Source of the DNA: an uncultured Clostridia bacterium
GTDB lineage: Bacteria; Bacillota; Clostridia; Christensenellales; Aristaeellaceae
Reading direction: 5' to 3'
NCBI GenBank assembly: GCA_934636105.1
Contig: CAKTZR010000005.1
Coordinates: forward strand, 1 to 64,000
Length of the DNA: 64,000 nucleotides
Shown: piece by piece, positions 1 to 8,807 of the stretch
Layout of the letters: each line of letters opens with the position of its first letter
Numbering within the stretch: position 1 is the stretch's first letter
The notes under the pieces: generated by a model
Databases searched by the model: none
What the model was told of the DNA's origin: nothing
The model's input: the letters and a program-made list of their open reading frames with translations, nothing else
Position numbers and translations under genes: made by a program

Positions 1-76
1 TCTTGCCGTGGTCAACGTGGCCGATGGTGCCAATGTTAACGTGCGGCTTGGTGCGCTCAAACTTTTGCTTCGCCAT
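1..76 (-). CDS. tuf: Elongation factor Tu, N-terminal fragment
   Basis: This is the first 25 codons of EF-Tu, the GTPase that brings aminoacyl-tRNA to the ribosome; the rest lies left of the window. The start reads MAKQKFERTKPHVNIGTIGH followed by VDHGK, the beginning of the G1 (P-loop) motif. A good ribosome site (AGGAGGTTATTCC) precedes the ATG. tRNA-Gly lies 69 bases upstream on the same strand, so both probably share the promoter at 250-278. Confidence 0.97.
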   Translation of the reverse strand, partial: MAKQKFERTKPHVNIGTIGHVDHGK

Positions 77-145
77 TGGAATAACCTCCTCGATAATTTC
101 GGCTGACAGTTATGGTGCGGCCCGCCGAATTGTCGGTGGTCGCGT

Positions 146-219
146 TGGAGCAGGTGATGGGAATCGAACCCACGCGGTCAGCTTGGGAAGCTGAAGTTCT
201 GCCATTAAACTACACCTGC
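146..219 (-). tRNA. tRNA-Gly (CCC)
   Basis: The reverse strand folds into a full cloverleaf. The acceptor stem is GCAGGTG/CACCTGC, the T-loop is GGTTCGATTCC, and the anticodon stem TCAGC/GCTGA encloses TTCCCAA, giving anticodon CCC. The CCA end is encoded at 146-148. It is the first gene downstream of the promoter at 250-278 and precedes tuf. Confidence 0.96.
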
Positions 220-249
220 AAATGGCTGTCAACCGGTTTATTCATCCAT

Positions 250-278
250 ATTCTATCCAAATCCGGGGAAAATGTCAA
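250..278 (-). promoter_or_regulatory. Sigma-A promoter for tRNA-Gly and tuf
   Basis: The minus strand reads TTGACA (273-278), a 17-base spacer and TAGAAT (250-255). It points at tRNA-Gly, whose 5' end is about 30 bases downstream. Confidence 0.85.
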
Positions 279-393
279 TATCCCGGCGCATTTTTACCTG
301 CAAAAACCTCGCAGGATTTGCAGGGTCAGCCGTTTTTTCCCGTTTGGGATTGAATTGCAGCCGATTTTCAGCCTATAAATTGGAAAAAGCGTT

Positions 394-1035
394 TCAGCCG
401 TTCCCGCGTTCTTCCATCAGCTTTTCCAGCTTGTGCTTGACCCGCTGGAGCGCGTTGTCGATGCTCTTGACATGGCGGCCGAGCATCTGCGCAATTTCCT
501 GATAGCTCTTTCCATCCAGATACGCCGCCAAAACCCGGCGTTCCAGCGGGGAAAGCGCTTCGTCGATGCGGCTTTCGATGCTCACATAGCTTTCCCGGCC
601 GATGAGCAGCTCCTCCGGGTCGGCGCTGCGCCCCTCGGTAATCACGTCGAGCAGGGTGCGGTCGCTCTCCTCCTCGTAAATCGGCTTGTTGAGCGACACA
701 TAGGAATTGAGCGGAATGTGCTTTTGTCTCGTCGCGGTCTTGATGGCGGTGATGATCTGCCGGGTAACGCAGATTTCGGCGAACGCATGGAAGGAAGCGA
801 GCTTATCCGGCCTGAAATCGCGGAACGCCTTGAACAGGCCGATCATGCCCTCCTGCACAATGTCCTCGTGATCCGCGCCGACCAAAAAATACGACCGCGC
901 CTTGGAACGAACGAAGTTTTTGTACTTGTTGAGCAGATATTCCGATGCGTCCGCGTCCCCCTGCTGGGCCAGCAGGGCGATCTCCTCATCGGTCATGCTG
1001 TCAAAGTCGTGGTGCATGGCTTCCTCCCCGCTCAT
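394..1035 (-). CDS. sigH: RNA polymerase sigma-H factor
   Basis: A 213-residue sigma-70-family factor of the Spo0H/SigH type, which directs RNA polymerase to stationary-phase and early sporulation promoters. Region 2 is visible as DHEDIVQEGMIGLFKAF, and region 4 is the helix-turn-helix around SYQEIAQMLGRHVKSIDNAL near the C terminus. Length and the neighbours rae1 and rlmB match the conserved Firmicutes cluster. The start overlaps the rae1 stop by 4 bases, implying translational coupling. The usual next genes (rpmG, secE, nusG) are absent; tRNA-Gly and tuf follow instead. Confidence 0.95.
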   Translation of the reverse strand: MSGEEAMHHDFDSMTDEEIALLAQQGDADASEYLLNKYKNFVRSKARSYFLVGADHEDIVQEGMIGLFKAFRDFRPDKLASFHAFAEICVTRQIITAIKTATRQKHIPLNSYVSLNKPIYEEESDRTLLDVITEGRSADPEELLIGRESYVSIESRIDEALSPLERRVLAAYLDGKSYQEIAQMLGRHVKSIDNALQRVKHKLEKLMEERGNG

Positions 1036-1541
1036 TCCTCGCCCCGGCGCATCCGCTCAAAGATTTCGCGCTGATGGGGCGGCAGCCGGGAAAAGATATC
1101 GCCGCGGGAGACCTTTTCTTCCCGCATGCTCACCCGCCCGGTCTGCCGGGTCTGCGTAATTTCGATCAAAAATTCTCTTGAGGAGATGCGTTCCGCGCCG
1201 CGGCCGAGCGTCACCGTCTGCTCGACCGCGTCGCTGGTCGCCACGCGCACACGCCGCCATTTCGGCGCAGCGTCGCAGGCCGCCTCAATGTAGTTATCCG
1301 CGCTTTCGGCGTGCTTGGTGAAGACGACCTCCACGCCGTGCATCATCATGCGCGAGCGCGTCGGGCGGTCGGTGTAGTGGCCGTCAAAAACGACGATCAC
1401 TTCTTCGCCGGAATAGCCCGCATAATCGGCAATCAGGTGGACGAGCCGCTCTCTGGCCTGCTCAATGGTCAGATGCTCCTCGCGCGGCACGTTCCACGCG
1501 CCGATGACGTTATAGCCATCCACCAGCAGCAGGGGCTTCAT
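1032..1541 (-). CDS. rae1: NYN/PIN-domain endoribonuclease Rae1-like (YacP)
   Basis: A 169-residue protein of the YacP/Rae1 family, ribosome-associated endoribonucleases that cut mRNA in the A site. The PIN-like core shows its acidic residues in LLLVDGYNVIGAW (N terminus), VIVVFDGHY, AESADNYIEAACD and VATSDAVEQ. The Arg/Glu-rich C-terminal tail is typical of the family. It sits between rlmB and sigH, where B. subtilis also has it, with 1-base spacing on one side and a 4-base overlap on the other. Confidence 0.9.
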   Translation of the reverse strand: MKPLLLVDGYNVIGAWNVPREEHLTIEQARERLVHLIADYAGYSGEEVIVVFDGHYTDRPTRSRMMMHGVEVVFTKHAESADNYIEAACDAAPKWRRVRVATSDAVEQTVTLGRGAERISSREFLIEITQTRQTGRVSMREEKVSRGDIFSRLPPHQREIFERMRRGEE

Positions 1542-1542
1542 C

Positions 1543-2814
1543 TCACTTCGCGTCCATCATGGCGTAAAGCAGAATGCCCGCCGCCACGGACGCGTTCAGA
1601 GACTCGATTTTGCCCTTCATCGGCAGGGTCACGATCTTGTCGCAGCTTTCGCCGACCAGGCGGCTCATGCCCTCGCCCTCCGAACCGATGACCAGCGCCT
1701 TTGGGCCGGAGAAATCGACCTTGCGGTAATCCTCGCCGTTCATCGCCGTGCCGTAAATCCAGACGCCTTCTTTCTTCAGGCGCTCGATGGTGCGGGTCAG
1801 GTTCACCTCGCGCGCAACTGGCAGATACTCTACCGCGCCCGCGCTCGCCTTGACGGCCGCCGGGGTCAGGCCCACCGCGCGCCGCTCCGGGATAATCACG
1901 CCGTGTGCGCCCGCGCACTCCGCGCTGCGGATGATTGCGCCGAGGTTATGCGGATCGGTCACGCCGTCGAGGATGACGAGGAACGGCGCTTCGCCGCGCT
2001 CTTTCGCCAGCGCCAGCATGTCGTCCACCGTCTTATACGCATAGGCGGAAACGACGGCAATCAGGCCCTGATGGCCGGGCGCCATCGCATCCAGATGCGC
2101 TCTGTCCACTTCCTGCACGATGACCTTCTGTTCGCGCGCCATCGCGACGATTTCGCGGGCAGAGCCGATCAGCTCACCCTTCGCGACCAGCAGCTTCTCC
2201 ATGTCGCGGCCCGCCTTGAGCGCTTCGCGGATGGGGTTGCGGCCGACGAGCAGGTTGCTCATTTCTTCCTCCTGCGGAGCAGGCGGCGGGGTCATCGGGC
2301 GGTCGCCGTAGGGGCGACGGTCATTCATCGGGCGGTCGCCGTAAGGACGGCGCTCTCCGTTATTCGAACGCTCGCCATACGGACGGCGTTCTCCATTATT
2401 CGGACGATCTCCATAGGGGCGGCGCTCTCCGTTATTCGAACGCTCGCCATACGGGCGGCGCTCTCCGTTATTCGGACGGTCGCCATACGGGCGGCGTTCT
2501 CCATTATTCGGATGATCTCCGTAGGGGCGGCGCTCTCCGTTATTCGGACGGTCGCCATACGGGCGGCGTTCTCCATTATTCGGACGATCTCCGTAGGGGC
2601 GGCGCTCTCCGTTATTCGGACGGTCGCCATACGGGCGGCGTTCTCCGTTATTCGGACGATCTCCGTAGGGGCGGCGCTCTCCGTTATTCGGACGATTGCC
2701 ATACGGGCGGCGGTTCTTCTCGCCGTCGCGCTCCGGGCGCAGAGTCTCCTCGTCATCGCGCCAATCGTCGCGCGGGCTGCGGGGCTTCTTGGTAAACTGA
2801 TCGTAGTATGCCAT
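1543..2814 (-). CDS. rlmB: 23S rRNA 2'-O-methyltransferase RlmB/TrmH family, with repeat-rich N-terminal extension
   Basis: A SPOUT-fold methyltransferase that would methylate a ribose in 23S rRNA (Gm2251 in E. coli RlmB). The catalytic half (from about 2262) carries the family signatures: substrate-binding start NLLVGRNPIREALK, motif 1 DPHNLGAIIRSAE, motif 2 VIGSEGEGMS and motif 3 ESLNASVA. The start at 2814 (MAYYDQ) is preferred to the ATG 18 bases upstream because AAAGGA lies at the right distance from it. The odd part is about 180 extra residues in front: an acidic/basic linker, then ten 12-residue repeats of NNGERRPYGDRP type, then a Pro-rich hinge. That segment is probably disordered and may bind RNA. 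Its function is not known. Confidence 0.92.
   Translation of the reverse strand: MAYYDQFTKKPRSPRDDWRDDEETLRPERDGEKNRRPYGNRPNNGERRPYGDRPNNGERRPYGDRPNNGERRPYGDRPNNGERRPYGDRPNNGERRPYGDHPNNGERRPYGDRPNNGERRPYGERSNNGERRPYGDRPNNGERRPYGERSNNGERRPYGDRPMNDRRPYGDRPMTPPPAPQEEEMSNLLVGRNPIREALKAGRDMEKLLVAKGELIGSAREIVAMAREQKVIVQEVDRAHLDAMAPGHQGLIAVVSAYAYKTVDDMLALAKERGEAPFLVILDGVTDPHNLGAIIRSAECAGAHGVIIPERRAVGLTPAAVKASAGAVEYLPVAREVNLTRTIERLKKEGVWIYGTAMNGEDYRKVDFSGPKALVIGSEGEGMSRLVGESCDKIVTLPMKGKIESLNASVAAGILLYAMMDAK
2329..2688 (-). repeat. Ten in-frame 36-base tandem repeats inside rlmB
   Basis: Ten 36-base units encode NNGERRPYG followed by DRP, DHP or ERS. Units differ at synonymous positions in an alternating pattern (GATCTCC versus GGTCGCC on the plus strand), which suggests expansion of a double unit. 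The copy number could change by slippage without shifting the frame. Confidence 0.95.
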
Positions 2815-2913
2815 GATGGTTTCCTTTCTCATTCGGGTCGGGTTATGTGTTTAATTAACGTTGTAGGGGCGCGCCTTGTGCAGAATTTGTTTTCGCTCAT
2901 TTATAGGATTCAA

Positions 2914-3636
2914 TTAAAGTTTTTTCGCTTTTTCCCGCACCTCGGCGATTTTGCCGCAGGTGTTCTTTCCTTCCGGGCACGGACCGGATACGCACGCCGG
3001 GCCGGCATGCTCAAACAGCGCGGGTGCGGCTTGCTTGCAGAGCGCGAGCATCTGCCACGCCATTTCGCGGATTTCCCACTGCGCGCGGTTGCAGCAGCGT
3101 AGGGAGAAGAAGTGCATCAATTCCCGCGCGTTCATCGTCATCACCAGCCGCGTCGCGGCGGCGTTGGGCAGCACGAAGCGCGCGTCCTCGTTCGCACTTT
3201 CCTTTGCGCCGCCCAGTTTTTCCTGCCAGCCGCAATACCATGCGTGCATGGTCTCCATCTGGCGGATAAATTCCTGCTTCGCGTCCCCGCCCAGCGCTTC
3301 GATGGCCGGGGGAATCACGTAGTCAAAGCCGTCCGCCATGGAGACATAGCGCTGGCTCTGCACGGAGAACGACGCGATTCTGTGCCGCGTCAGCTGGGCC
3401 AGCAGCGCGCGGCTCACGCCCTCCACCGCAAAGGTGAAGCTGGCATGCTCCGTCACGGAGAGGTGGCCGCGCTGCATGACCCGCTCGACGAACGCGCGCT
3501 GATCGCTGTTCTCCACCTTTTCCTGCAAAGCGTCCAAATCCGCTTTGGCATAACAAAGCCGCGCGCCCAAAGCGACCAGCTCATCGGGATCGGGCGTGGC
3601 GCGCAGCAGAATTACCTTGAGTTTTGCCTGTGCCAT
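2914..3636 (-). CDS. thyX: Flavin-dependent thymidylate synthase
   Basis: ThyX makes dTMP from dUMP with methylene-tetrahydrofolate, FAD and NADPH. The ThyX signature RHRIASFSVQSQRY is intact, preceded by HLSVTEHASFTFAVEGVSRAL and followed by NARELMHFFSLRCCNRAQWEIR. The start at 3636 (MAQAKLKV) has a GGAGGAACT ribosome site immediately upstream; the upstream in-frame ATG has none. The start overlaps the end of mrnC, so the two are coupled. About 240 residues, normal for the family. The prophage in this window encodes a second, divergent ThyX-like protein. Confidence 0.95.
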   Translation of the reverse strand: MAQAKLKVILLRATPDPDELVALGARLCYAKADLDALQEKVENSDQRAFVERVMQRGHLSVTEHASFTFAVEGVSRALLAQLTRHRIASFSVQSQRYVSMADGFDYVIPPAIEALGGDAKQEFIRQMETMHAWYCGWQEKLGGAKESANEDARFVLPNAAATRLVMTMNARELMHFFSLRCCNRAQWEIREMAWQMLALCKQAAPALFEHAGPACVSGPCPEGKNTCGKIAEVREKAKKL

Positions 3637-4085
3637 AGTTCCTCCGTCCGCGCAATCGCAAGGGTAATCAGCTCGTCCAGCCGCCGGGTCTGGCCCGTCA
3701 CATAGAGATAGCCCCACAGCGCTTCCAGCCCCGTGGCGTGCGCGTAATCCGCCGGGTCTGCGTGTTTGGGCGCGGCGTGCTTGGCCTGCGCGTTGCGGCC
3801 GCGCCGGGTGATATCGGCTTCCTGCTCGGTCAGCTCGTCTTCGATCGCCGTCAGCATGGCCGCCTGTGCCGCCGCGCTGACCATCTTCACCGCCTGCTTG
3901 TGCATCGCGCCGACGCTCATCTTTTTGGAGATCAGCAGACTGCGGACATACAAATCGTGCAGCGTGTCGCCGACATACGCCAGTTGAAGCGGGTTCAGCT
4001 CCCGCGGATCCGGGAGGGAAAACGCGGCCTGCGCCGCCTTGATTTCTTCGCCTTGCAAAAGGGCACTTCCTTTATCGTTTCGCAA
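3612..4085 (-). CDS. mrnC: Mini-ribonuclease III
   Basis: A 157-residue RNase III catalytic domain without the double-stranded-RNA-binding domain, as expected for Mini-III, which matures 23S rRNA ends in Firmicutes. The RNase III signature is seen as LQLAYVGDTLHDLYVRSLL. It is first in the mrnC-thyX-rlmB-rae1-sigH run and lies downstream of the promoter at 4116-4144. The unusual feature is insertion of thyX between mrnC and rlmB. Confidence 0.93.
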   Translation of the reverse strand: MRNDKGSALLQGEEIKAAQAAFSLPDPRELNPLQLAYVGDTLHDLYVRSLLISKKMSVGAMHKQAVKMVSAAAQAAMLTAIEDELTEQEADITRRGRNAQAKHAAPKHADPADYAHATGLEALWGYLYVTGQTRRLDELITLAIARTEELWHRQNSR

Positions 4086-4115
4086 ATGGCGCAGCGCGCC
4101 ATTTTTTCAGAGTAT

Positions 4116-4144
4116 AGTATAGCACCAACCCGAAAAAAGGGCAA
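4116..4144 (-). promoter_or_regulatory. Promoter upstream of mrnC
   Basis: The minus strand has TTGCCC (4139-4144), a 17-base spacer and TATACT (4116-4121), about 30 bases before the mrnC start. It probably drives mrnC and the genes below it. Confidence 0.7.
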
Positions 4145-4175
4145 TCCTTCTTTTTGGAACGCCCGGCGCACGCGT

Positions 4176-5981
4176 TCACTGCAGGCCCGCCGCGTATTGG
4201 AGCGCGGCTCGTCCGGCTTCGTCATAGGTCACGGTGTAAAGCGTCTCCGCTTTCAAGCCGTTCTGCGCCAGAAAATCATCCGTTTCCAGCGCCGCAACGT
4301 ATACATAATCATAATGTTCTGCGTTCAGCCGGGCATAAACGGCCTCCATGCTGTCCGCAATTCCCGTTCCGTCCCAATCCGCGCGCTGCGCGTCCGTCAG
4401 CACCTGCGGCATCAGCGCTTCATAGAGCGCGATGCTTTCGCAGTCTCCCAGCAGATACAACCGCCGCATTTCGGAAAGCTCCATGTTTTCGTGCAGAAAC
4501 GCCGCCCTTTCATCCGTCTGCGCATTGGCCCACTGCGTTCGGGTCGCCGCTTCGCGCGTAACGAAGGTTTCCGCCATCAGCTGCGGATGATCCAGCGGAA
4601 CGAGCACCGCAGCCAGCGCCAGCATCGCCGCGCCGCTCTTTTCGTGCAGTCTGTCCCCTGTCTGCGCCAGCATCATCCCCAGAACCAGCGCGATGATGAG
4701 CGCAGGCAGCACCGTATAGCGGTCAAACTCCGCCAGCCTTTGTGCTTCATCCGCCGAGAAAAAGAACATATATGTCGCCATGAGCAGCAGCAGATAGACG
4801 GCCTGCCCCGCATAGAGCGCCGCCAAAAGCCGCGCCGTCCGCTTCCTGTCCGCGCTCATCCGCCAGACCAGCAGACCGAGCAGCACGAGCGCGCCCAAAA
4901 GCGCCGCCGCGCTAACGCCCACCGCATAGGTCGAATACACGCCGGATTGGGGATACGTTCGGGTGAACAGCGCGGACAGAAAGCGCGCGGGCACGCTGGC
5001 AAACGGCTCCTCCAATCTGCCCGCCAGCCCTTCGCCGATCCGATTGCCCACCTGCGCCTGATAGCGCGTGGCGATGCCGTTCGCCGCGGCATATATTCTG
5101 TACGCCGCATACGCCAAAATCGCCCCCCCGCCGTCGCGGAAACACGCCTTCCGGGCCATCCGTCCGCCGGCCGCCGCGCGGATAGCCAGCGCCAGCGCGA
5201 CAAAGAGCAGGCCGTTGTTTTTCGTCAGCGCAAGCGCCATTGCGGCGCACAATTCCGCCGCGCCCTCCAGCCAGCCGCCTTCCTCGCGGAACGCGGGCCG
5301 CACGCACAGCGCGAACAGCAGCGCGATCATCGGCTCGGAAAACAATCGAAGCACCGAGAACGGAAACACCGTCGTCAGGATCAGCAGCACCAGCGCATAG
5401 GCCGCCGTCTTTCGCGCGGCCGTGGCCTGCGCGGGCACAAGTCCCGCCGCCAGCGCCAGCAGCATGAACGCATAGCCAAAATAAGCGATTCCGTCGCGAT
5501 AGCCGAAAATCCGGCAGACCATCGCCGGAAACAGCGCGCCCATCGGCGGATAATCGTAGAGCGCAAAGAGCGCGCCCGCGCTCTTTCGCGGCAGCTCGTC
5601 AAACACGGCGATGTTCTTCATCATCAGCCCCCAATGGCTGTATTCATCGTAGGACATCATCTGCCGGTTGCAGCAGGCATAATACAAAATCGGCGTGAGC
5701 AGCACGACCAGCCACAGCACCGGGCTCTGAAATACGCGCAGAAATCCGCGGATCGACCCGCTTTTTCCAAGCGCGAACAGCCACATTGCCGCATCCAGCG
5801 CCAGCAGCGCGGCGACGCACCACGAAAACGGCCAAAACGCGCCCAGCGCAAACAGCAGCAGCGAGTGCGCGCAGACCGAAAACGGCAGCGACTTTTCCGC
5901 CTGCCATCCTTTGGCCGCGTTCAGCGCGGCGCACGGGCCGAATATCCCTCCCAAAATCAGCGCCAGTTTGACGATGGTCAC
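4176..5981 (-). CDS. Polytopic membrane protein, possible GT-C-type glycosyltransferase
   Basis: A 601-residue protein with roughly a dozen hydrophobic spans and a soluble C-terminal domain of about 130 residues. I do not recognise a named family. The segment MMSYDEYSHWGLMMK follows the second or third span and would lie in an external loop. An acidic (D/E) motif in the first large external loop, with this topology, is typical of lipid-linked-sugar-dependent GT-C transferases, so that is my best guess. It is a single gene between mrnC and the ilv operon, read in the same direction, with its own start close to position 5981. Confidence 0.6.
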   Translation of the reverse strand: MTIVKLALILGGIFGPCAALNAAKGWQAEKSLPFSVCAHSLLLFALGAFWPFSWCVAALLALDAAMWLFALGKSGSIRGFLRVFQSPVLWLVVLLTPILYYACCNRQMMSYDEYSHWGLMMKNIAVFDELPRKSAGALFALYDYPPMGALFPAMVCRIFGYRDGIAYFGYAFMLLALAAGLVPAQATAARKTAAYALVLLILTTVFPFSVLRLFSEPMIALLFALCVRPAFREEGGWLEGAAELCAAMALALTKNNGLLFVALALAIRAAAGGRMARKACFRDGGGAILAYAAYRIYAAANGIATRYQAQVGNRIGEGLAGRLEEPFASVPARFLSALFTRTYPQSGVYSTYAVGVSAAALLGALVLLGLLVWRMSADRKRTARLLAALYAGQAVYLLLLMATYMFFFSADEAQRLAEFDRYTVLPALIIALVLGMMLAQTGDRLHEKSGAAMLALAAVLVPLDHPQLMAETFVTREAATRTQWANAQTDERAAFLHENMELSEMRRLYLLGDCESIALYEALMPQVLTDAQRADWDGTGIADSMEAVYARLNAEHYDYVYVAALETDDFLAQNGLKAETLYTVTYDEAGRAALQYAAGLQ

Positions 5982-6045
5982 GCGCGTTTCCTCCCGTTCA
6001 TTCCATATTGAGCCTTATTCTATCACGTTTTGGAGACAAAGAAAA

Positions 6046-6083
6046 GAGACCGCTTTCTTTCCTTTCGGCCAAAAAGCGGTCTC
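6046..6083 (-). terminator. Terminator of the ilv operon
   Basis: An 11-bp stem, GAGACCGCTTT (6046-6056) with AAAGCGGTCTC (6073-6083), lies 31 bases past the ilvD stop. On the minus strand it is followed by a T-rich tract. Confidence 0.8.
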
Positions 6084-6113
6084 GATGCTGATTATTGTGT
6101 TTGAAAACGAATT

Positions 6114-7781
6114 TTACTCGACGACGGCGCCCTTGTTCGCGCTGGAAACCAGCTTCGCATAGCGCGCCAGATAGCCCTTGGTGACGTTCGGCGGCGGGCA
6201 GACCCACGCTTCGCGGCGCTTGGCAAGGGTCGCGTCGTCCACCTTGAGCTCCAGCTTGCCGGCCGGAATATCGATGGAGATGATGTCGCCTTCCTCGATC
6301 AGGCCGATCATGCCGCCGCTCGCCCCCTCCGGGGAGACGTGGCCGATGGCCGCGCCGCGGGTCGCGCCGGAGAAGCGGCCGTCGGTGATAAGCGCCACTT
6401 CCTTGTCCAGGCCCATGCCGCAGATGGCGCTGGTCGGGCTGAGCATTTCGCGCATGCCCGGGCCGCCCTTCGGGCCTTCATAGCGGATCACCACCACGTC
6501 GCCCGGCTTGATCTGGCTGGCATAGATGGCGGCGATGGCCTCGTCCTCGCTGTTGAACACGCGGGCCGGGCCTTCGTGGACGAGCATTTCCTTCGCAACG
6601 GCGCTGCGCTTGACGACCGCGCCGTCCGGCGCAAGGTTGCCGCGCAGAATCATCAGGCCGCCGGTCGGGGAATACGGATCGTCGAACGGGCGGATGACCT
6701 CGTGGTTATAATTTTTGCTCAGGCTGATCTCCTCGCCGAGCGTCATGCCGGAGACGGTCAGCGCGTTCTCATCAAGCAGGCCGCGGCCCTTCAGCTCGCT
6801 GAGCACGCCCATCACGCCGCCCGCCAGATGCAGGTCGATGACGTGGTGATGGCCTGCCGGGGCGAGATGGCAGAGGTTCGGCACCTTCGCGCTGGCCTCG
6901 TTGACCCAGTTCAGGTCGAAGTCGATGCCCGCTTCGTGCGCGATGGCGGGCAGATGCAGCACGGTGTTCGTGGAGCAGCCCAGCGCCATATCCAGGCAGA
7001 GCGCATTGCGGAACGCGGATTTGGTCATGATCTTGTCCGGGGTCAGGCCCTCTTTGACCAGCTCGACGATGCGCATGCCGGTCTTCTTCGCCAAGCGGAT
7101 GCGCGCGGCGTCCACGGCGGCAATCGTGCCGTTGCCCGGAAGCGCCATGCCGATGACTTCGGTGATGCAGTTCATGGAGTTGGCGGTGAACATGCCGGAG
7201 CAGCTGCCGCAGCCGGGGCATGCGGAGGACTCGACAGCGTTGAGCTGCGCGTCATCCATCTTGCCCGCCTTATACGCGCCGACCGCTTCGAACACGGAGT
7301 TGAGGTCCATGTCGCCGCTGCCGCCGGGCATGCGGCCGGGCATCATCGGGCCGCCGGAAATGACCATCGCGGGCAGGTTCAGGCGGCGCGCCGCCATCAG
7401 CATGCCGGGCACGATCTTGTCGCAGTTCGGGATGAACACCATGCCGTCGAAGCCATGCGCCATCGCCATGGATTCGCAGCTGTCCGCAATCAGTTCGCGG
7501 GAAGCGAGGGAATACTTCATGCCGACGTGGCCCATCGCAATACCGTCGCACACGCCGATGGCCGGGAATTCGACCGGAACGCCGCCCGCCAGACGGATGC
7601 CGTCCTTGACGGCCTGCGCAATGTTGTTCAGGTGGTTATGACCTGGCACGCACTCCGACTTCGCGCTGACCACGCCGATCAGCGGGAGCTTCAGCTCCTC
7701 GTCGGTCAGGCCGAGCGCCTTCCAAAGGGAACGATGCGGCGCTTTCTCCGGGCCGCTCTTGACGCGATCACTGACTGCCAT
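6114..7781 (-). CDS. ilvD: Dihydroxy-acid dehydratase
   Basis: IlvD dehydrates dihydroxyvalerate and dihydroxymethylvalerate to the keto acids in valine and isoleucine synthesis. At 555 residues it is full length. The cysteines expected to hold the iron-sulfur cluster are visible in SAKSECVPGHNH, IPNCDKIVPGM and SACPGCGSCSGMFTANS. It is the last gene of ilvBNCD, starting one base after the ilvC stop-side boundary, and is followed by a terminator. Leucine synthesis genes are not in the window. Confidence 0.97.
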   Translation of the reverse strand: MAVSDRVKSGPEKAPHRSLWKALGLTDEELKLPLIGVVSAKSECVPGHNHLNNIAQAVKDGIRLAGGVPVEFPAIGVCDGIAMGHVGMKYSLASRELIADSCESMAMAHGFDGMVFIPNCDKIVPGMLMAARRLNLPAMVISGGPMMPGRMPGGSGDMDLNSVFEAVGAYKAGKMDDAQLNAVESSACPGCGSCSGMFTANSMNCITEVIGMALPGNGTIAAVDAARIRLAKKTGMRIVELVKEGLTPDKIMTKSAFRNALCLDMALGCSTNTVLHLPAIAHEAGIDFDLNWVNEASAKVPNLCHLAPAGHHHVIDLHLAGGVMGVLSELKGRGLLDENALTVSGMTLGEEISLSKNYNHEVIRPFDDPYSPTGGLMILRGNLAPDGAVVKRSAVAKEMLVHEGPARVFNSEDEAIAAIYASQIKPGDVVVIRYEGPKGGPGMREMLSPTSAICGMGLDKEVALITDGRFSGATRGAAIGHVSPEGASGGMIGLIEEGDIISIDIPAGKLELKVDDATLAKRREAWVCPPPNVTKGYLARYAKLVSSANKGAVVE

Positions 7782-7782
7782 C

Positions 7783-8787
7783 TTACAGTTCCTCCACTTT
7801 CGTGCCCCAGCTCATCTTGCTGCGCAGATCTTTGCCGACTTCCTCCAGCTGGCTGCCCGCCTCGATGCGGCGCTTGGCGAGGAAGTGGACGCAGCCGCTC
7901 TGGTTTTCCAGCAGCCAGTTGCGGGCGAACGTGCCATCCTGAATCTCGGTGAGCACCTTTCTCATTTCCTTCTTGGTCTCCTCGGTAATCAGGCGCTGGC
8001 CGATCTCATAATCGCCGTATTCGGCGGTGTTGGAGATGGAATAGCGCATGCCCGCGAAACCGTGCGCGAAGATGAGGTCAACGATGAGCTTCATCTCGTG
8101 GATGCACTCGAAATACGCATTCTCCGGCTGATAGCCCGCCTCGACCAGCGTGTCAAAGCCCGCCTTCATCAGCGCGGTCACGCCGCCGCAGAGGACGCAC
8201 TGCTCGCCGAACAGGTCGGTCTCGGTCTCCTCGCGGAAGGTCGTCTTAAGGATGCCCGCGCGTGCGCCGCCGATGCCCGCGGCATACGCCAGCGCGTAAT
8301 CCTGCGCCTTGCCGGAGGCGTCCTGATAGACGGCGATGAGGTCAGGCACGCCCTTGCCCTCCAGATACTGGCTGCGGACGGTGTGGCCCGGGCCCTTCGG
8401 CGCGATCATCACCACGTCGATATCCTTCGGCGGCTTGATGCAGCCGAAGTGGATGTTGAAGCCGTGCGCGAAGGCGAGGATCATGCCGGGGCGCAGATAC
8501 GGCTCGATGTCCTTCTGATACATCGCGGCCTGCTTTTCGTCGTTGATGAGAATCATAATCATGTCGGCGACCTTGGCGGCCTCGGCGGTGGTCATGACGG
8601 TCAGGCCAGCTTCCTCGGCCTTCTTCCAGCTCTTGCTGCCCTCATACAGCGCAACGATCACGTCGCAGCCGGAGTCGCGCAGGTTGAGCGCATGCGCATG
8701 GCCCTGGGAGCCATAGCCGACGATGGCAATCTTTTTGCCCATCAGGTAATCGAGGTTGCAGTCCTGCGCGTAAAACATCTGTGCCAT
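7783..8787 (-). CDS. ilvC: Ketol-acid reductoisomerase
   Basis: IlvC isomerises and reduces acetolactate and acetohydroxybutyrate with NADPH. The N-terminal Rossmann motif is IAIVGYGSQGHAHALNLRDSG, followed by the knotted C-terminal domain with the acidic metal-binding residues. The start at 8787 (MAQMFYAQD) is chosen because AAGGAGG precedes it; an upstream in-frame ATG at 8811 lacks such a site and would overlap ilvN. About 334 residues, a class I enzyme. Confidence 0.97.
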   Translation of the reverse strand: MAQMFYAQDCNLDYLMGKKIAIVGYGSQGHAHALNLRDSGCDVIVALYEGSKSWKKAEEAGLTVMTTAEAAKVADMIMILINDEKQAAMYQKDIEPYLRPGMILAFAHGFNIHFGCIKPPKDIDVVMIAPKGPGHTVRSQYLEGKGVPDLIAVYQDASGKAQDYALAYAAGIGGARAGILKTTFREETETDLFGEQCVLCGGVTALMKAGFDTLVEAGYQPENAYFECIHEMKLIVDLIFAHGFAGMRYSISNTAEYGDYEIGQRLITEETKKEMRKVLTEIQDGTFARNWLLENQSGCVHFLAKRRIEAGSQLEEVGKDLRSKMSWGTKVEEL

Positions 8788-8807
8788 TTTGTTTTCCTCC
8801 TTGTTGT

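Noticed and set aside
2329..2688. 36-base repeats resembling a CRISPR array by unit length
   Set aside because: The units are directly adjacent without spacers and form an in-frame coding repeat in rlmB; no cas genes.
1903..3102. 399-residue plus-strand frame with hydrophobic repeats (IRTISIGAALSV type)
   Set aside because: It is the antisense of the rlmB repeat; the apparent repeat comes from the coding repeat on the other strand.
3738..6011. 757-residue plus-strand open frame opposite mrnC and the membrane gene
   Set aside because: Arg/His/Gln-rich composition typical of the antisense of a GC-rich gene; it lies wholly opposite recognisable genes and has no ribosome site.
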